From Sphingomonas abaci (GTDB lineage Bacteria > Pseudomonadota > Alphaproteobacteria > Sphingomonadales > Sphingomonadaceae), in NCBI RefSeq assembly GCF_014199625.1, contig NZ_JACHNY010000002.1:248001-312000 (forward strand): a stretch of 64,000 bases of DNA, read 5' to 3'. Position numbers and translations under genes: made by a program. How positions within the stretch are numbered: position 1 is the stretch's first letter; each line of letters starts with the position of its first letter. The notes below the pieces were generated by a model that was not told the DNA's origin, made no database searches, and was given only the letters and a program-made list of their open reading frames with translations. Positions 26,791 to 35,559 of the stretch are shown here, in pieces.

Positions 26791-28820
26791 GAGGCCGGGC
26801 GCTGCGCCTGGCACTGGGTGCGTTCGCGACGGCCGCGCTGACCGGCGCGGCGCCTGTCCGCCAGCATTATGCGGTGCAGGAGGGACTGAACCTCAACAGC
26901 TTCCTGCGGGCGGGGCCGGTCGCCGCCCATATCGTGCTGCGGTCGGGAAAGGATCCGCGCCTGCTCGTCGCCTTCCCGGCGGGCAATAGCGGCGCGGCCC
27001 TGTGGTTCGAGCCGCTGACCCAGCCGGCGACATGGCGGATGGTCGGCGAGCCGCAGCCGGTGACGCAGGCCGACTCGCATGGGCGACCGCTGCGCGGCGT
27101 GCGCTTCGCGGTGGCGATCGACGCGCCCCGGCTGGTGCCGCGCCAGGCCGTGGTGTCGAGCATCCGGGTCATCCGCGACTATCAGGCGCTTGGCACCGCG
27201 CCGACCGAGGTGCTGGTGCCCGTTCGGGCCGATCGCGATGGCCTGCACTGGGCGCGCGATCGGCTGGACGGCGCCGCCGGCTATGTGCTGGCGATGACCG
27301 TGACACGGGGGCGTATCGCCGATGGAGCGATCGAGGCCGGGCCGGGTGGCCGGATTCGCCTGGAGGTGACCGCGCTGACCGGCGAGGCCCCGCTGGAGCC
27401 GCTGGGCGGCGCGGCCTTGCTCAATGCCGGGGCGCACGACGATCCGGGCGCGCGCGACGCCCTTAACTTTCTAAGCTATCGTGAGAAGTTGCTAGCGGGA
27501 TCGTGGCGATTCCTGACCTATTTCGGACGCGACACGCTGATGTCGGTTCGCCTGTTGATGCCGGTGCTGCAACCCGATGCGGTGGAAACGGGACTGACGT
27601 CGGTCCTGACGCGTCTGTCCCCAACGGGCGAGGTCGCGCATGAGGAGGATATCGGCGAGTTCGCGATCCTCGACCACCGCAAGGCGGACGGCAGCCTGTC
27701 GGCCGCACCCGTCTATAACTACAACATGGTCGACAGCGATTTCATGCTGGCCCCGGTGGCGCGGGACTGGCTGCTCGACGATCCGCGCGGGCGGGTCCGG
27801 GCCCGGGCATTGCTGGCGAGACGGGTCGGAGGCGAGGCACTGGGCGCACGACTGGTGCGCAACCTGCGCTTCGTCCTGCGGCAGGCGGCTCCCTTCGCGC
27901 GCGACCCCGTGGCGGCGCGGCTGATCGCGCTGAAGCCAGGGTTGGATGTGGGCGAATGGCGCGACAGCAACGCCGGATTGGGGGGCGGGCGCATCCCCTA
28001 TGATGTGAACGCCGTGCTGGTGCCCGCCGCCCTGGAGGCCGCCGCCGCCTTGCAGGGCAGCGGCCTGCTGCGCCCCTATCTGGCGGCCGGCGACCGCGCC
28101 ATCCTCTCCGACGCGGCAAGGCTGGCGGAGACATGGCGCACGAAGGCACCGCCCTTCTTCGCGGTCGCCCTGTCGGCAGAGTCGGCGCGCCAGGCGGTGA
28201 CGCGCTATGCCGCGGCGATCGACGTGCCGGCGACTCCTGCGCTGCGATCGATCGGCGCGAGCGGCCTTCGTTTCGCCGCGATCGCGCTGGACGCCGGCGG
28301 GCGGCCGATCCCGGTGCAGAACAGCGATCCGGGCTTCGCGCTGCTCTTCGGCCAACCGCCCGCGGAGGAGTTGCAGACGACCGCGCAGACCATCGCCCGT
28401 CCGTTCCCGGCGGGATTGCGCACCGGTGCCGGGATGCTGGTGGCCAATCCGGCCTTCGCCGACGCCGCTATCCAAAAACGCTTCTCGACCAATGCCTATC
28501 ACGGCACGGTGGTGTGGAGTTGGCAACAGGCGCTGGTCGCTGCGGGGCTGGCGCGGCAGCTTGAACGGCGCGACCTGTCCACAGGGGTGCGCGCCGAGCT
28601 GAGGCGCGCTCAAGCCTGTTTGTGGGACGGGATCGAAGCGACGCGGGCGGTGCAGAGTTCGGAACTCTGGTCGTGGCGCTATGCGGATGGTCGCTATCAG
28701 GTCGTGCCGTTCGGCGCGACGGGCGCGGATGTCGACGAGTCCAATGCCGCGCAGCTTTGGAGCACGGTCTATCTCGCGCTGCGGCGCCCGACGGACGCAG
28801 GTCATTGCCCGCCCGATTGA
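26787..28820 (+). CDS. secreted (alpha/alpha)6-barrel glycosidase-like protein, function unproven
   Basis: The 677-residue protein starts at GTG 26787, overlapping the receptor stop, and has a signal peptide (LRLALGAFATAALTGAAP). The N-terminal beta-rich part is followed by a helical region with motifs reminiscent of glucosidases and debranching enzymes: SWRFLTYFGRDTLMSVRLLM, EFAILDHRKADG, WRDSNAGLGGGRIPYDVNAVL, AYHGTVVWSWQQALVAAGL and DESNAAQLWSTVYLAL. The acidic pairs in these blocks would be the catalytic candidates. No specific GH family was recognised with certainty. Its place between a TonB receptor and a halogenase-family gene suggests periplasmic processing of the imported ligand. Confidence 0.65.
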   Translation: MRGRALRLALGAFATAALTGAAPVRQHYAVQEGLNLNSFLRAGPVAAHIVLRSGKDPRLLVAFPAGNSGAALWFEPLTQPATWRMVGEPQPVTQADSHGRPLRGVRFAVAIDAPRLVPRQAVVSSIRVIRDYQALGTAPTEVLVPVRADRDGLHWARDRLDGAAGYVLAMTVTRGRIADGAIEAGPGGRIRLEVTALTGEAPLEPLGGAALLNAGAHDDPGARDALNFLSYREKLLAGSWRFLTYFGRDTLMSVRLLMPVLQPDAVETGLTSVLTRLSPTGEVAHEEDIGEFAILDHRKADGSLSAAPVYNYNMVDSDFMLAPVARDWLLDDPRGRVRARALLARRVGGEALGARLVRNLRFVLRQAAPFARDPVAARLIALKPGLDVGEWRDSNAGLGGGRIPYDVNAVLVPAALEAAAALQGSGLLRPYLAAGDRAILSDAARLAETWRTKAPPFFAVALSAESARQAVTRYAAAIDVPATPALRSIGASGLRFAAIALDAGGRPIPVQNSDPGFALLFGQPPAEELQTTAQTIARPFPAGLRTGAGMLVANPAFADAAIQKRFSTNAYHGTVVWSWQQALVAAGLARQLERRDLSTGVRAELRRAQACLWDGIEATRAVQSSELWSWRYADGRYQVVPFGATGADVDESNAAQLWSTVYLALRRPTDAGHCPPD

Positions 28821-28851
28821 GCCGCGCGCGCGATCGGTTAGGATGGCCGGC

Positions 28852-30345
28852 ATGAGCACCGCACGCATCCGGTCGATCGTCATCCTGGGTGGCGGCACCG
28901 CCGGCTGGATGACGGCGGCGGCGCTGTCGCGGGCGCTGGCTGGCCAGACGGTGGCGATCACGCTGGTCGAATCCGACACGATTGGCACGGTCGGCGTCGG
29001 CGAGGCGACCATCCCCACCATCCACTGGTTCAACCAGATCACCGGCCTGGACGAACGCCAGTTCATGGCCGAGACCAGCGCGACGTTGAAGTTGGGAATC
29101 GAATTCGTCGGCTGGAACGGCCCCGACAGCCGTTATTTCCACCCTTTCGGCACGTTCGGCCCGCCGGGGGACGGCGCGATGTTCCTCCACCGCCTGTTAC
29201 GCGGCCGGGCCGATGGGGATCGCACACCGACCGAAGCCTATTCGCTGACCGCCCAGTCGGCGCGGGCGAACCGCTTCGCCAGGCCGGTTTCCGATCGTCG
29301 CTCGCTGCTCTCGACGCTCGGCTATGCCTATCATTTCGATGCAGGCCTCTATGCCCGGTATCTGCGTGGCGCGGCTGAACGGGCCGGCGTGGTGCGCGTC
29401 GAGGGCACGGCGGCGGAGGTCCTGCAAATCAGCGACACGGGCGATGTCCAGGCGTTGGTGCTGGAGGATGGCCGCCGCGTCGCGGGCGATTTCTTCATCG
29501 ACTGTTCGGGCCTGCGCGGCCGGCTGATCGGGCAGGCGCTGGGGGTCGCCTATGACGACTGGTCCCACTGGCTGCCCTGCGACCGGGCCTGGGCAGCGCC
29601 CGGACAGGCCGAGGACATTGTCACGCCCTATACCCGCGCCACCGCCGCCGAGGCAGGATGGCGCTGGCGTATCCCGCTTCGGCGCCGGGTCGGCAACGGC
29701 TATGTCTTCAGCAGTCGCTTCCAGACCGAGGAGGCGGCACGCCAGTCGCTGCTCGCGGGGATGGAGGGACCGCCATCGGCCGAGCCGCGTTTGATCCGCT
29801 TCCTGCCGGGGATGCGCAACGCATGCTGGGAGCGGAACGTGATCGCCATCGGCCTGTCGAGCGGCTTCCTAGAACCGCTGGAGTCGACCAGCATCCATCT
29901 GATCCAGAGCGGCATCGCGAAGTTGCTGTCGCTCTTCCCCGCCGGGGACGGATCACCGCTGCCCGCGCGGCAGTTCAATCGCGTGTTCGGACAGGAGATG
30001 CGCGACATCCGCGACTTCCTGATCCTCCACTATCACGCGACCCAGGGCCGGACCGAGCCGTTCTGGCGTGAGCGACAGGCGATGACGATCCCGGACACGC
30101 TGGCGGAGCGGCTGGCGCATTTCCGGGCGTCGGGCCGGATCGTGCTGTCGACGGATGAATTGTTCCGCGACGCCAGTTGGTTCGCGGTGCTGGACGGGCA
30201 GGGCGAGCGACCCAGCGACCATCATCCGCTGGTCGAGGCGATCGGGCGGGACGACAATCTCCGCCAGCTCGCCGCGCTGCGCCAGGCGATCGCGGCGGCG
30301 GCGGCGGCAATGCCGGTCCTGAGCGACCGCAAGCCCGGATGGTGA
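28852..30345 (+). CDS. tryptophan-halogenase-family flavin-dependent enzyme
   Basis: The 497-residue FAD enzyme starts at ATG 28852 with AGGA about 10 bases upstream. It has the dinucleotide motif GGGTAGW (13-19), the halogenase lysine (Lys80 in TLKLGIEFVGW, matching Lys79 of PrnA), the GWRWRIP block at about 269-275 (WxWxIP) and GFLEPLESTSIHLI with the conserved glutamates. All catalytic landmarks of the family are present. Members in TonB-receptor loci of sphingomonads, caulobacters and xanthomonads have mostly unknown substrates; some are thought not to act on free tryptophan. The stop lies 7 bases from the convergent reductase. Confidence 0.88.
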   Translation: MSTARIRSIVILGGGTAGWMTAAALSRALAGQTVAITLVESDTIGTVGVGEATIPTIHWFNQITGLDERQFMAETSATLKLGIEFVGWNGPDSRYFHPFGTFGPPGDGAMFLHRLLRGRADGDRTPTEAYSLTAQSARANRFARPVSDRRSLLSTLGYAYHFDAGLYARYLRGAAERAGVVRVEGTAAEVLQISDTGDVQALVLEDGRRVAGDFFIDCSGLRGRLIGQALGVAYDDWSHWLPCDRAWAAPGQAEDIVTPYTRATAAEAGWRWRIPLRRRVGNGYVFSSRFQTEEAARQSLLAGMEGPPSAEPRLIRFLPGMRNACWERNVIAIGLSSGFLEPLESTSIHLIQSGIAKLLSLFPAGDGSPLPARQFNRVFGQEMRDIRDFLILHYHATQGRTEPFWRERQAMTIPDTLAERLAHFRASGRIVLSTDELFRDASWFAVLDGQGERPSDHHPLVEAIGRDDNLRQLAALRQAIAAAAAAMPVLSDRKPGW

Positions 30346-30352
30346 CCCTGCT

Positions 30353-31249
30353 CTATGGCAGTCGCCGACCCATGCCCGCCTGGAGCACCGCATACCAGTC
30401 CGCCCGCGTCCATTCGACCTGGTAAGCCCCGGCCGCGGCGCGGATGCGGGCGGGGGTCTGCGACCCGACGATCGGGACGATCCCCGCCGGATGGGCCATC
30501 ACCCATGCCAGCGCCGCCGTCGCCGCATCGACGCCGAAGCGTGCGCCCTGCTCGGCGAGCAGGCGGCCGGCGGGATTGTCGTCCGTCAGCAGCCGTCCGC
30601 CGGCCAGGGGCGACCAGGCGAGCACCGCCACGCCGCGAACCATCGCCTGGTCGAGCGTGCCGTCGAACAGCGGCGCGGTGTGGAGCGGCGAGAATTCCGG
30701 CTGGGTGCTGAGGATCGGCTGGTCGAGAAACGCCTGCAGCACGTCCAGCTCCGCCGGGCTGTGATTGGAGACGCCGATCCCGCGCACCTTGCCGGCGGCA
30801 ACCATCGCCGACAGCGCCCCGGCCACTTCCTGGGGGTGGGCGAGCAGGTCGCGGCGATGGATCTGGTACAGGTCGACCCGGTCCACGCCCATGCGGGCGA
30901 GCGATGCCTCCAGCGCCTCGGTCAGATAGGCGGCGGTGGAGTTGTAGGGGATGCCGGGCCGGATGCCGCCCTTGGTCGCGATGATCAGGCGATCGCGCAG
31001 GGCGGGGGAGTCGGCGAGGACGCGGCCGAACAGCGCTTCGGCCGAACCAAAGCCGCCCGGGCTGCCCGCGCCATAGATGTCGGCGGTGTCGAACAGGGTG
31101 ATGCCGGATTCTAGGGCCGCCTCCACCCGGTCGCGGCCCGCCCGGCGGTCGTCGCCCGTGAAGCGCCACATGCCCCAGGCGATCGGGGATACCAGGATAT
31201 CGCTGCGGCCCAGCGGGCGCGGCGCGGCGGACAGGCGGATCGTCGTCAT
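30353..31249 (-). CDS. aldo/keto reductase
   Basis: The 298-residue NADPH-dependent reductase has an (alpha/beta)8 barrel with the catalytic tetrad visible: Asp and Tyr in FDTADIYGAG, Lys in IIATKGGI and His in LYQIHRRD. The cofactor-binding end is IVPIVGSQTPARIRAA. It resembles the YdhF-type oxidoreductases; the substrate (sugar or other carbonyl) is unknown. The start is ATG 31249; an in-frame ATG at 31309 would add a non-conserved leader. It follows putA on the same strand after a hairpin. Confidence 0.9.
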   Translation of the reverse strand: MTTIRLSAAPRPLGRSDILVSPIAWGMWRFTGDDRRAGRDRVEAALESGITLFDTADIYGAGSPGGFGSAEALFGRVLADSPALRDRLIIATKGGIRPGIPYNSTAAYLTEALEASLARMGVDRVDLYQIHRRDLLAHPQEVAGALSAMVAAGKVRGIGVSNHSPAELDVLQAFLDQPILSTQPEFSPLHTAPLFDGTLDQAMVRGVAVLAWSPLAGGRLLTDDNPAGRLLAEQGARFGVDAATAALAWVMAHPAGIVPIVGSQTPARIRAAAGAYQVEWTRADWYAVLQAGMGRRLP

Positions 31250-31291
31250 AAGCCGCCGGCATCGCACAGGAAGCGCAGCCGTGGAAGCAGG

Positions 31292-31319
31292 GGCGCGGGC
31301 CGCTCGCACGACCCGCGCC
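31292..31319. terminator. hairpin between putA and the aldo/keto reductase
   Basis: GGCGCGGG (31292-31299) pairs with CCCGCGCC (31312-31319) just beyond the putA stop. There is no T-run, so it may only attenuate or protect the message. Confidence 0.4.
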
Positions 31320-31325
31320 GGGGGA

Positions 31326-34300
31326 TCAGCTCACCGCCATCAGGCTCGCGTTGCCGCCCGCCGCCGTGGTGTTGACCGAGGTGGAGACTTCCTCGACCAG
31401 CCAGTCGAGCCGATAGCCGGCCGAGGCCGCCTGCGGCAGCACGATCGGTCCCGGCAGGTCGGCGAGCGCGCCGAGCGCCGTCGACGCGGCCGCCGCATCC
31501 CCCTCGATCAGCGCGCCGGCATACGGACCTGCCCGACGCCAGTCGTCGGTGCATTCGATCCGTGCGGCGATCGCGGGCGGCAGGATCGCCAGCGCCTGTC
31601 GCAACGCGCCTGCGTCGCCGATCACCAGTTGGTTGCCGGCGGCAAGGGCCACACCGATCTGCTCGATCAGCCCATCGCGCGTGGTCGGTAGCGCCAGGAT
31701 GCGGCCGCGCGGGTGCAGCGCATAGAGGTTGCGCTCGCCGACCGGCCCGGCCAGCTCCACCGCGCCGCCCAGCATCGACGCCTCGATCGCGGCGCGCACC
31801 CGGGTGGCGAGCGCGCGTTCGCCGCGCGCCTCCAGCAGGATCGCCAATTCGCGCGCGGCGGGATCGGCTTGGTCGGAGACGACCGGCGGGGGCAGGTCGC
31901 CGCCCGACACCAGCCGGCCCAGATAGAGCGGCCCGCCCGCCTTGGGCCCGGTGCCCGACAGGCCCCGACCGCCGAACGGCTGCACCCCGACCACCGCGCC
32001 GATGACATTGCGGTTGATGTAGAGATTGCCCGCCTTCACCCGCGCGGTGACATGGGCGATCGTCTCGTCCAGCCGGGTGTGCAGACCGAAAGTCAGGCCA
32101 TAGCCGGTATCATTGATCCGGTCGATCAGGCGGTCGAGATCGGCGCGGCGGAAACGGACGACGTGCAGCACCGGGCCGAACACCTCGCGGTCCAGCCGGG
32201 CGATGTCGTCGATCTCGATGATCGTCGGCGCCACGAAGGTGCCGTGCGCGGTCGCATCGGTCATCGCCACCTGCTCGACGCGGTGCCCGGCCGCCGTCAT
32301 TCGCTCGATATGGGCCTCGATATTCGCCTGCGCCTCGGCGGTGATGACCGGGCCGATATCGACCGCCAGCCGGTCGGTGCGGCCGATCGACAATTCGTGC
32401 AGCGCGCCCCGGATCATCGCCAGCGTACGATCCGCCACCTCCTCCTGAAGGCAGAGGATGCGCAGCGCCGAGCAACGCTGACCGGCGCTATCGAAGGCGG
32501 AGGCGATCACATCGGCCACCACCTGCTCGGCGAGCGCGGAGGAGTCGACGATCATGGCGTTCTGCCCGCCCGTCTCGGCGATGAAGGGGATCGGCGCGCC
32601 GCCAGGGAGCAGCCGCTTGGCCAGTTCCTTCTGGATCAGCCGCGCGACCTCGGTCGAACCGGTGAACATCACCGCTTGCGTCTCGGGCGCGCCGACCAGC
32701 GCCGCGCCGATCGCGCCGTCGCCGGGGACGAGGTGAAGCACATCGGCGGGAACGCCGGCGGCGTGGAGGATTGCGACCCCCTGCGCGGCGATCAGCGGCG
32801 TCTCCTCGGCCGGCTTGGCGAGCACGGCATTGCCCGCGACCAGCGCCGCCGCGACCTGGCCGATGAAGATCGCCACCGGGAAGTTCCAAGGGCTGATGCA
32901 GGTGACGACGCCCAGCGGCCGATGGCCTGCGCCCAGCGTCGCGCGAGCCTGGTCGGCATAATAGCGCAGGAAGTCGATCGCCTCGCGCACCTCGGCGATG
33001 GCGTTGGGCAGCGACTTGCCCGCCTCGCGGACGATCAGCGCCAACAGGCCCGGCATCCGCGCCTGCATCAGATCGGCGGCGCGGTCGAGAACCGCCGCGC
33101 GATCGGCGGGGGCCAGGGCGGCCCAGTTCGCCGCGGCGGCAGCGGCGTTGCGCGCCGCGCCCAGTGCGTCCGCGACGGACATCTCGTGGACCGTGCCCAC
33201 GACATCGCGATGATCCGCCGGGTTGCGCACCGGCCGCGCCACGCCCTGGCTTCCCGCCTGCCACGACCCCGTCGCCTTCATCGCCGCGCCAAGCGAGGCC
33301 AGCGCGCCCTCGTCGCTCAGGTCGATACCAGCGGAGTTGACGCGGGTGCCATACAGGTCACGGGGCAAGGCGATGTTGGGATTCTTCTGCCCCGGCACCG
33401 CCATGGCGCGCACCGTCTCGACCGGGTCGGCGACCAGATCGGCGATCGAGACTTCAGGATCGGCGATGCGGTTGACGAAGGAGGAGTTGGCGCCATTTTC
33501 CAGCAGGCGGCGCACCAGATAGGCGAGCAATGTCTCGTGCGTGCCGACCGGCGCATAGATGCGGCACGGCCGGTCAAGCTTGTCCGCGCCGACCACCTCG
33601 TCGTACAGCGGCTCGCCCATGCCGTGCAGGCACTGGAACTCGTATTCGCCGATCGAGAAGTCGGAGCCGGCAAGTCGATAGATGGTCGCCAGCGTCTGCG
33701 CGTTGTGCGTGGCGAATTGCGGGAAGACCGCGTCGCGCGACCCCAGCAGCTTGCGGGCGCAGGCGATATAGGCGACGTCGGTGTGGATCTTGCGGGTATA
33801 GACCGGGAAGTCGGCGAGTCCGTCGACCTGCGCGCGCTTGATCTCCGCATCCCAATAGGCGCCCTTGACTAGCCGGACCATGATCCGCCGGTTGGAGCGG
33901 CGCGCCAGGTCGATGATCCAGTCGATCACGAAGGGGCAGCGCTTGCCATAGGCCTGGACGACGAAGCCGAGGCCGTTCCAGCCCGCCAGATCGGGATCGG
34001 TCGCCAGGCTTTCGAGCAGGTCGAGCGACAGTTCCAGCCGGTCGGCCTCCTCGGCATCGATGTTGAGGCCGATGTCATAGCGCTTGGCGAGCAGCGCCAG
34101 CGCCTTCACGCGCGGCAGCAGTTCGGCCATGACGCGCGCCGCCTGGGCGCGGACATAGCGCGGGTGGAGCGCCGACAGCTTGATGGAGATGCCAGGACCC
34201 GCATAGATGCCGCGCCCCGCCGACGCCTCGCCGATCGCGCGGACGGCGGTGTCGTAGTCCCGGTAATAGCGGTCGGCGTCGGCAGCGGTGGTCGCCGCCT

Positions 34301-34946
34301 CGCCAAGCATGTCGTAGCTGTAGCGGAAGCCGCGCGCCTCCAGCGGACGCGCGCGCTTCAGCGCCTCGCCGATCGTCTCGCCGGTGACGAACTGCTCGCC
34401 CATCATCCGCATCGCCATGTCCGAGCCGCGCCGGATCACCGGTTCGCCCGCGCGCGCGATCAGCCGGGTCAGCGCCGCGCCCAGCCCGCTATCGTTGACG
34501 CTGCCGGTCAGCTTGCCGGTCACGACCAGTCCCCAGGTCGCGGCGTTGACGAACAACGAGCGGCCATCGCCGACATGCGCGCGCCAGTCGCCGCCGGCGA
34601 TCTTGTCGCGGATCAGCGCGTCACGAGTCGCGGTGTCGGGGATGCGGAGCAGCGCCTCGGCCAGGCACATCAGCGCCACGCCCTCCTGGCTGGACAGCGC
34701 ATATTCCTGGACCAGCCCCTCGACCCCGGTGCCCTTGTGCTTGGCGCGCAACGCGGTGACCAAAGCGGTGGCGGTCGCCGCGGCGTCGCGGCGGATCGCA
34801 TCGGGCAGCGTCGCGGCGTCGAGCAGGGGTGCGAGGCATTCGACCTCGCTGCGACGATAGGCGGCGGTGATCGCGCGTCGGCGCTCGTCCGGCTGGCGGA
34901 TCGGGGGTGCGAAGTCGGTGAAGGCGGGGGCGGCGAACTGGGACAT
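31326..34946 (-). CDS. putA: bifunctional proline dehydrogenase / glutamate-semialdehyde dehydrogenase
   Basis: The 1206-residue flavoenzyme oxidises proline to glutamate in two steps at the membrane. The proline dehydrogenase barrel occupies roughly 150-470 (GISIKLSALHPRYVRAQ, INIDAEEADRLELSLDLLE, MVRLVKGAYWDAEIKRAQ). The aldehyde dehydrogenase domain follows, with PWNFPVAIF, VMFTGSTEVARLIQ, AETGGQNAMIVDSSAL and catalytic Cys in GQRCSALRI. A C-terminal extension of the long PutA type is present. The N-terminus lacks a ribbon-helix-helix DNA-binding domain, so unlike E. coli PutA it cannot repress its own gene; the divergent Lrp-type regulator probably does this. Confidence 0.97.
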   Translation of the reverse strand: MSQFAAPAFTDFAPPIRQPDERRRAITAAYRRSEVECLAPLLDAATLPDAIRRDAAATATALVTALRAKHKGTGVEGLVQEYALSSQEGVALMCLAEALLRIPDTATRDALIRDKIAGGDWRAHVGDGRSLFVNAATWGLVVTGKLTGSVNDSGLGAALTRLIARAGEPVIRRGSDMAMRMMGEQFVTGETIGEALKRARPLEARGFRYSYDMLGEAATTAADADRYYRDYDTAVRAIGEASAGRGIYAGPGISIKLSALHPRYVRAQAARVMAELLPRVKALALLAKRYDIGLNIDAEEADRLELSLDLLESLATDPDLAGWNGLGFVVQAYGKRCPFVIDWIIDLARRSNRRIMVRLVKGAYWDAEIKRAQVDGLADFPVYTRKIHTDVAYIACARKLLGSRDAVFPQFATHNAQTLATIYRLAGSDFSIGEYEFQCLHGMGEPLYDEVVGADKLDRPCRIYAPVGTHETLLAYLVRRLLENGANSSFVNRIADPEVSIADLVADPVETVRAMAVPGQKNPNIALPRDLYGTRVNSAGIDLSDEGALASLGAAMKATGSWQAGSQGVARPVRNPADHRDVVGTVHEMSVADALGAARNAAAAAANWAALAPADRAAVLDRAADLMQARMPGLLALIVREAGKSLPNAIAEVREAIDFLRYYADQARATLGAGHRPLGVVTCISPWNFPVAIFIGQVAAALVAGNAVLAKPAEETPLIAAQGVAILHAAGVPADVLHLVPGDGAIGAALVGAPETQAVMFTGSTEVARLIQKELAKRLLPGGAPIPFIAETGGQNAMIVDSSALAEQVVADVIASAFDSAGQRCSALRILCLQEEVADRTLAMIRGALHELSIGRTDRLAVDIGPVITAEAQANIEAHIERMTAAGHRVEQVAMTDATAHGTFVAPTIIEIDDIARLDREVFGPVLHVVRFRRADLDRLIDRINDTGYGLTFGLHTRLDETIAHVTARVKAGNLYINRNVIGAVVGVQPFGGRGLSGTGPKAGGPLYLGRLVSGGDLPPPVVSDQADPAARELAILLEARGERALATRVRAAIEASMLGGAVELAGPVGERNLYALHPRGRILALPTTRDGLIEQIGVALAAGNQLVIGDAGALRQALAILPPAIAARIECTDDWRRAGPYAGALIEGDAAAASTALGALADLPGPIVLPQAASAGYRLDWLVEEVSTSVNTTAAGGNASLMAVS

Positions 34947-35045
34947 GGTCGGGCGATCCTCTCGCGCCCGCTATAATGATCATCGCGCTGGCGATCCGCC
35001 CATAGATGGGGCAAAATCGGGCCGAACGCACTTATCGGAGCGGGG

Positions 35046-35531
35046 ATGACCGATCGAACGGATGCCAAAATCGCCCCCGCCGGTCCGATCGACATGTTCG
35101 ATCGGCGGATTATCGAGGCGCTGCGGGCGGATGGCCGCCTGTCGGTCACCGAATTGGCGAAGCGGGTCGGCCTATCCAAGACGCCGTGCCAGGTGCGACT
35201 GCGCCGGCTGGTCGACCAAGGCTATATCCTGGGCTTTCGCGCGATCATCGATCCGGCGCGGCTGGGCCTCGACCATATCGCCTTCACCGAGGTGAAGCTG
35301 TCCGACACGCGCGAGGCGGCGCTGGAGGAGTTCCGCCGCGCGGTGCTGCGCATTCCCGAGGTCGAGGAATGTCATATGATCGCCAGCAGCTTCGACTATC
35401 TGCTGAAGGTGCGGACCGCCGACATCCGCCGCTATCGCGAGGTGCTGGGCGAGCGGATCTCGGCGTTGCCGCATGTCGCGAATACCTCCACCTTCGTGGC
35501 GATGGAGACGATCCGCGACGGCGGGATGTAG
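35046..35531 (+). CDS. putR: Lrp/AsnC-family transcriptional regulator, likely of putA
   Basis: The 161-residue protein has an N-terminal winged helix-turn-helix (FDRRIIEALRADGRLSVTELAKRVGLSKTPCQVRLRRLVDQGYI) and a C-terminal RAM ligand-binding domain (FTEVKLSD, VEECHMIASSFDYLLKVRTADIRRYREVLGE). It is divergent from putA with a 99-base gap. In alphaproteobacteria such a neighbour (PutR) activates putA in response to proline, so that role is inferred. The start is ATG 35046 behind GGAGCGGGG. Confidence 0.9.
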   Translation: MTDRTDAKIAPAGPIDMFDRRIIEALRADGRLSVTELAKRVGLSKTPCQVRLRRLVDQGYILGFRAIIDPARLGLDHIAFTEVKLSDTREAALEEFRRAVLRIPEVEECHMIASSFDYLLKVRTADIRRYREVLGERISALPHVANTSTFVAMETIRDGGM

Positions 35532-35559
35532 GGCGACGGCATCGGCCGCCGCCCTACAT
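35526..35559. terminator. bidirectional terminator hairpin between lrp and GH3 genes
   Basis: ATGTAGGGCGACGGC (35526-35540) pairs with GCCGCCGCCCTACAT (35545-35559) with one mismatch, around a 4-base loop. The left arm includes the regulator's TAG stop codon and the right arm abuts the stop of the convergent GH3 gene. Confidence 0.8.

Noticed and set aside
34972..34977. TATAAT between putA and lrp
   Set aside because: No convincing -35 element lies at the right distance on either strand; it may be chance.
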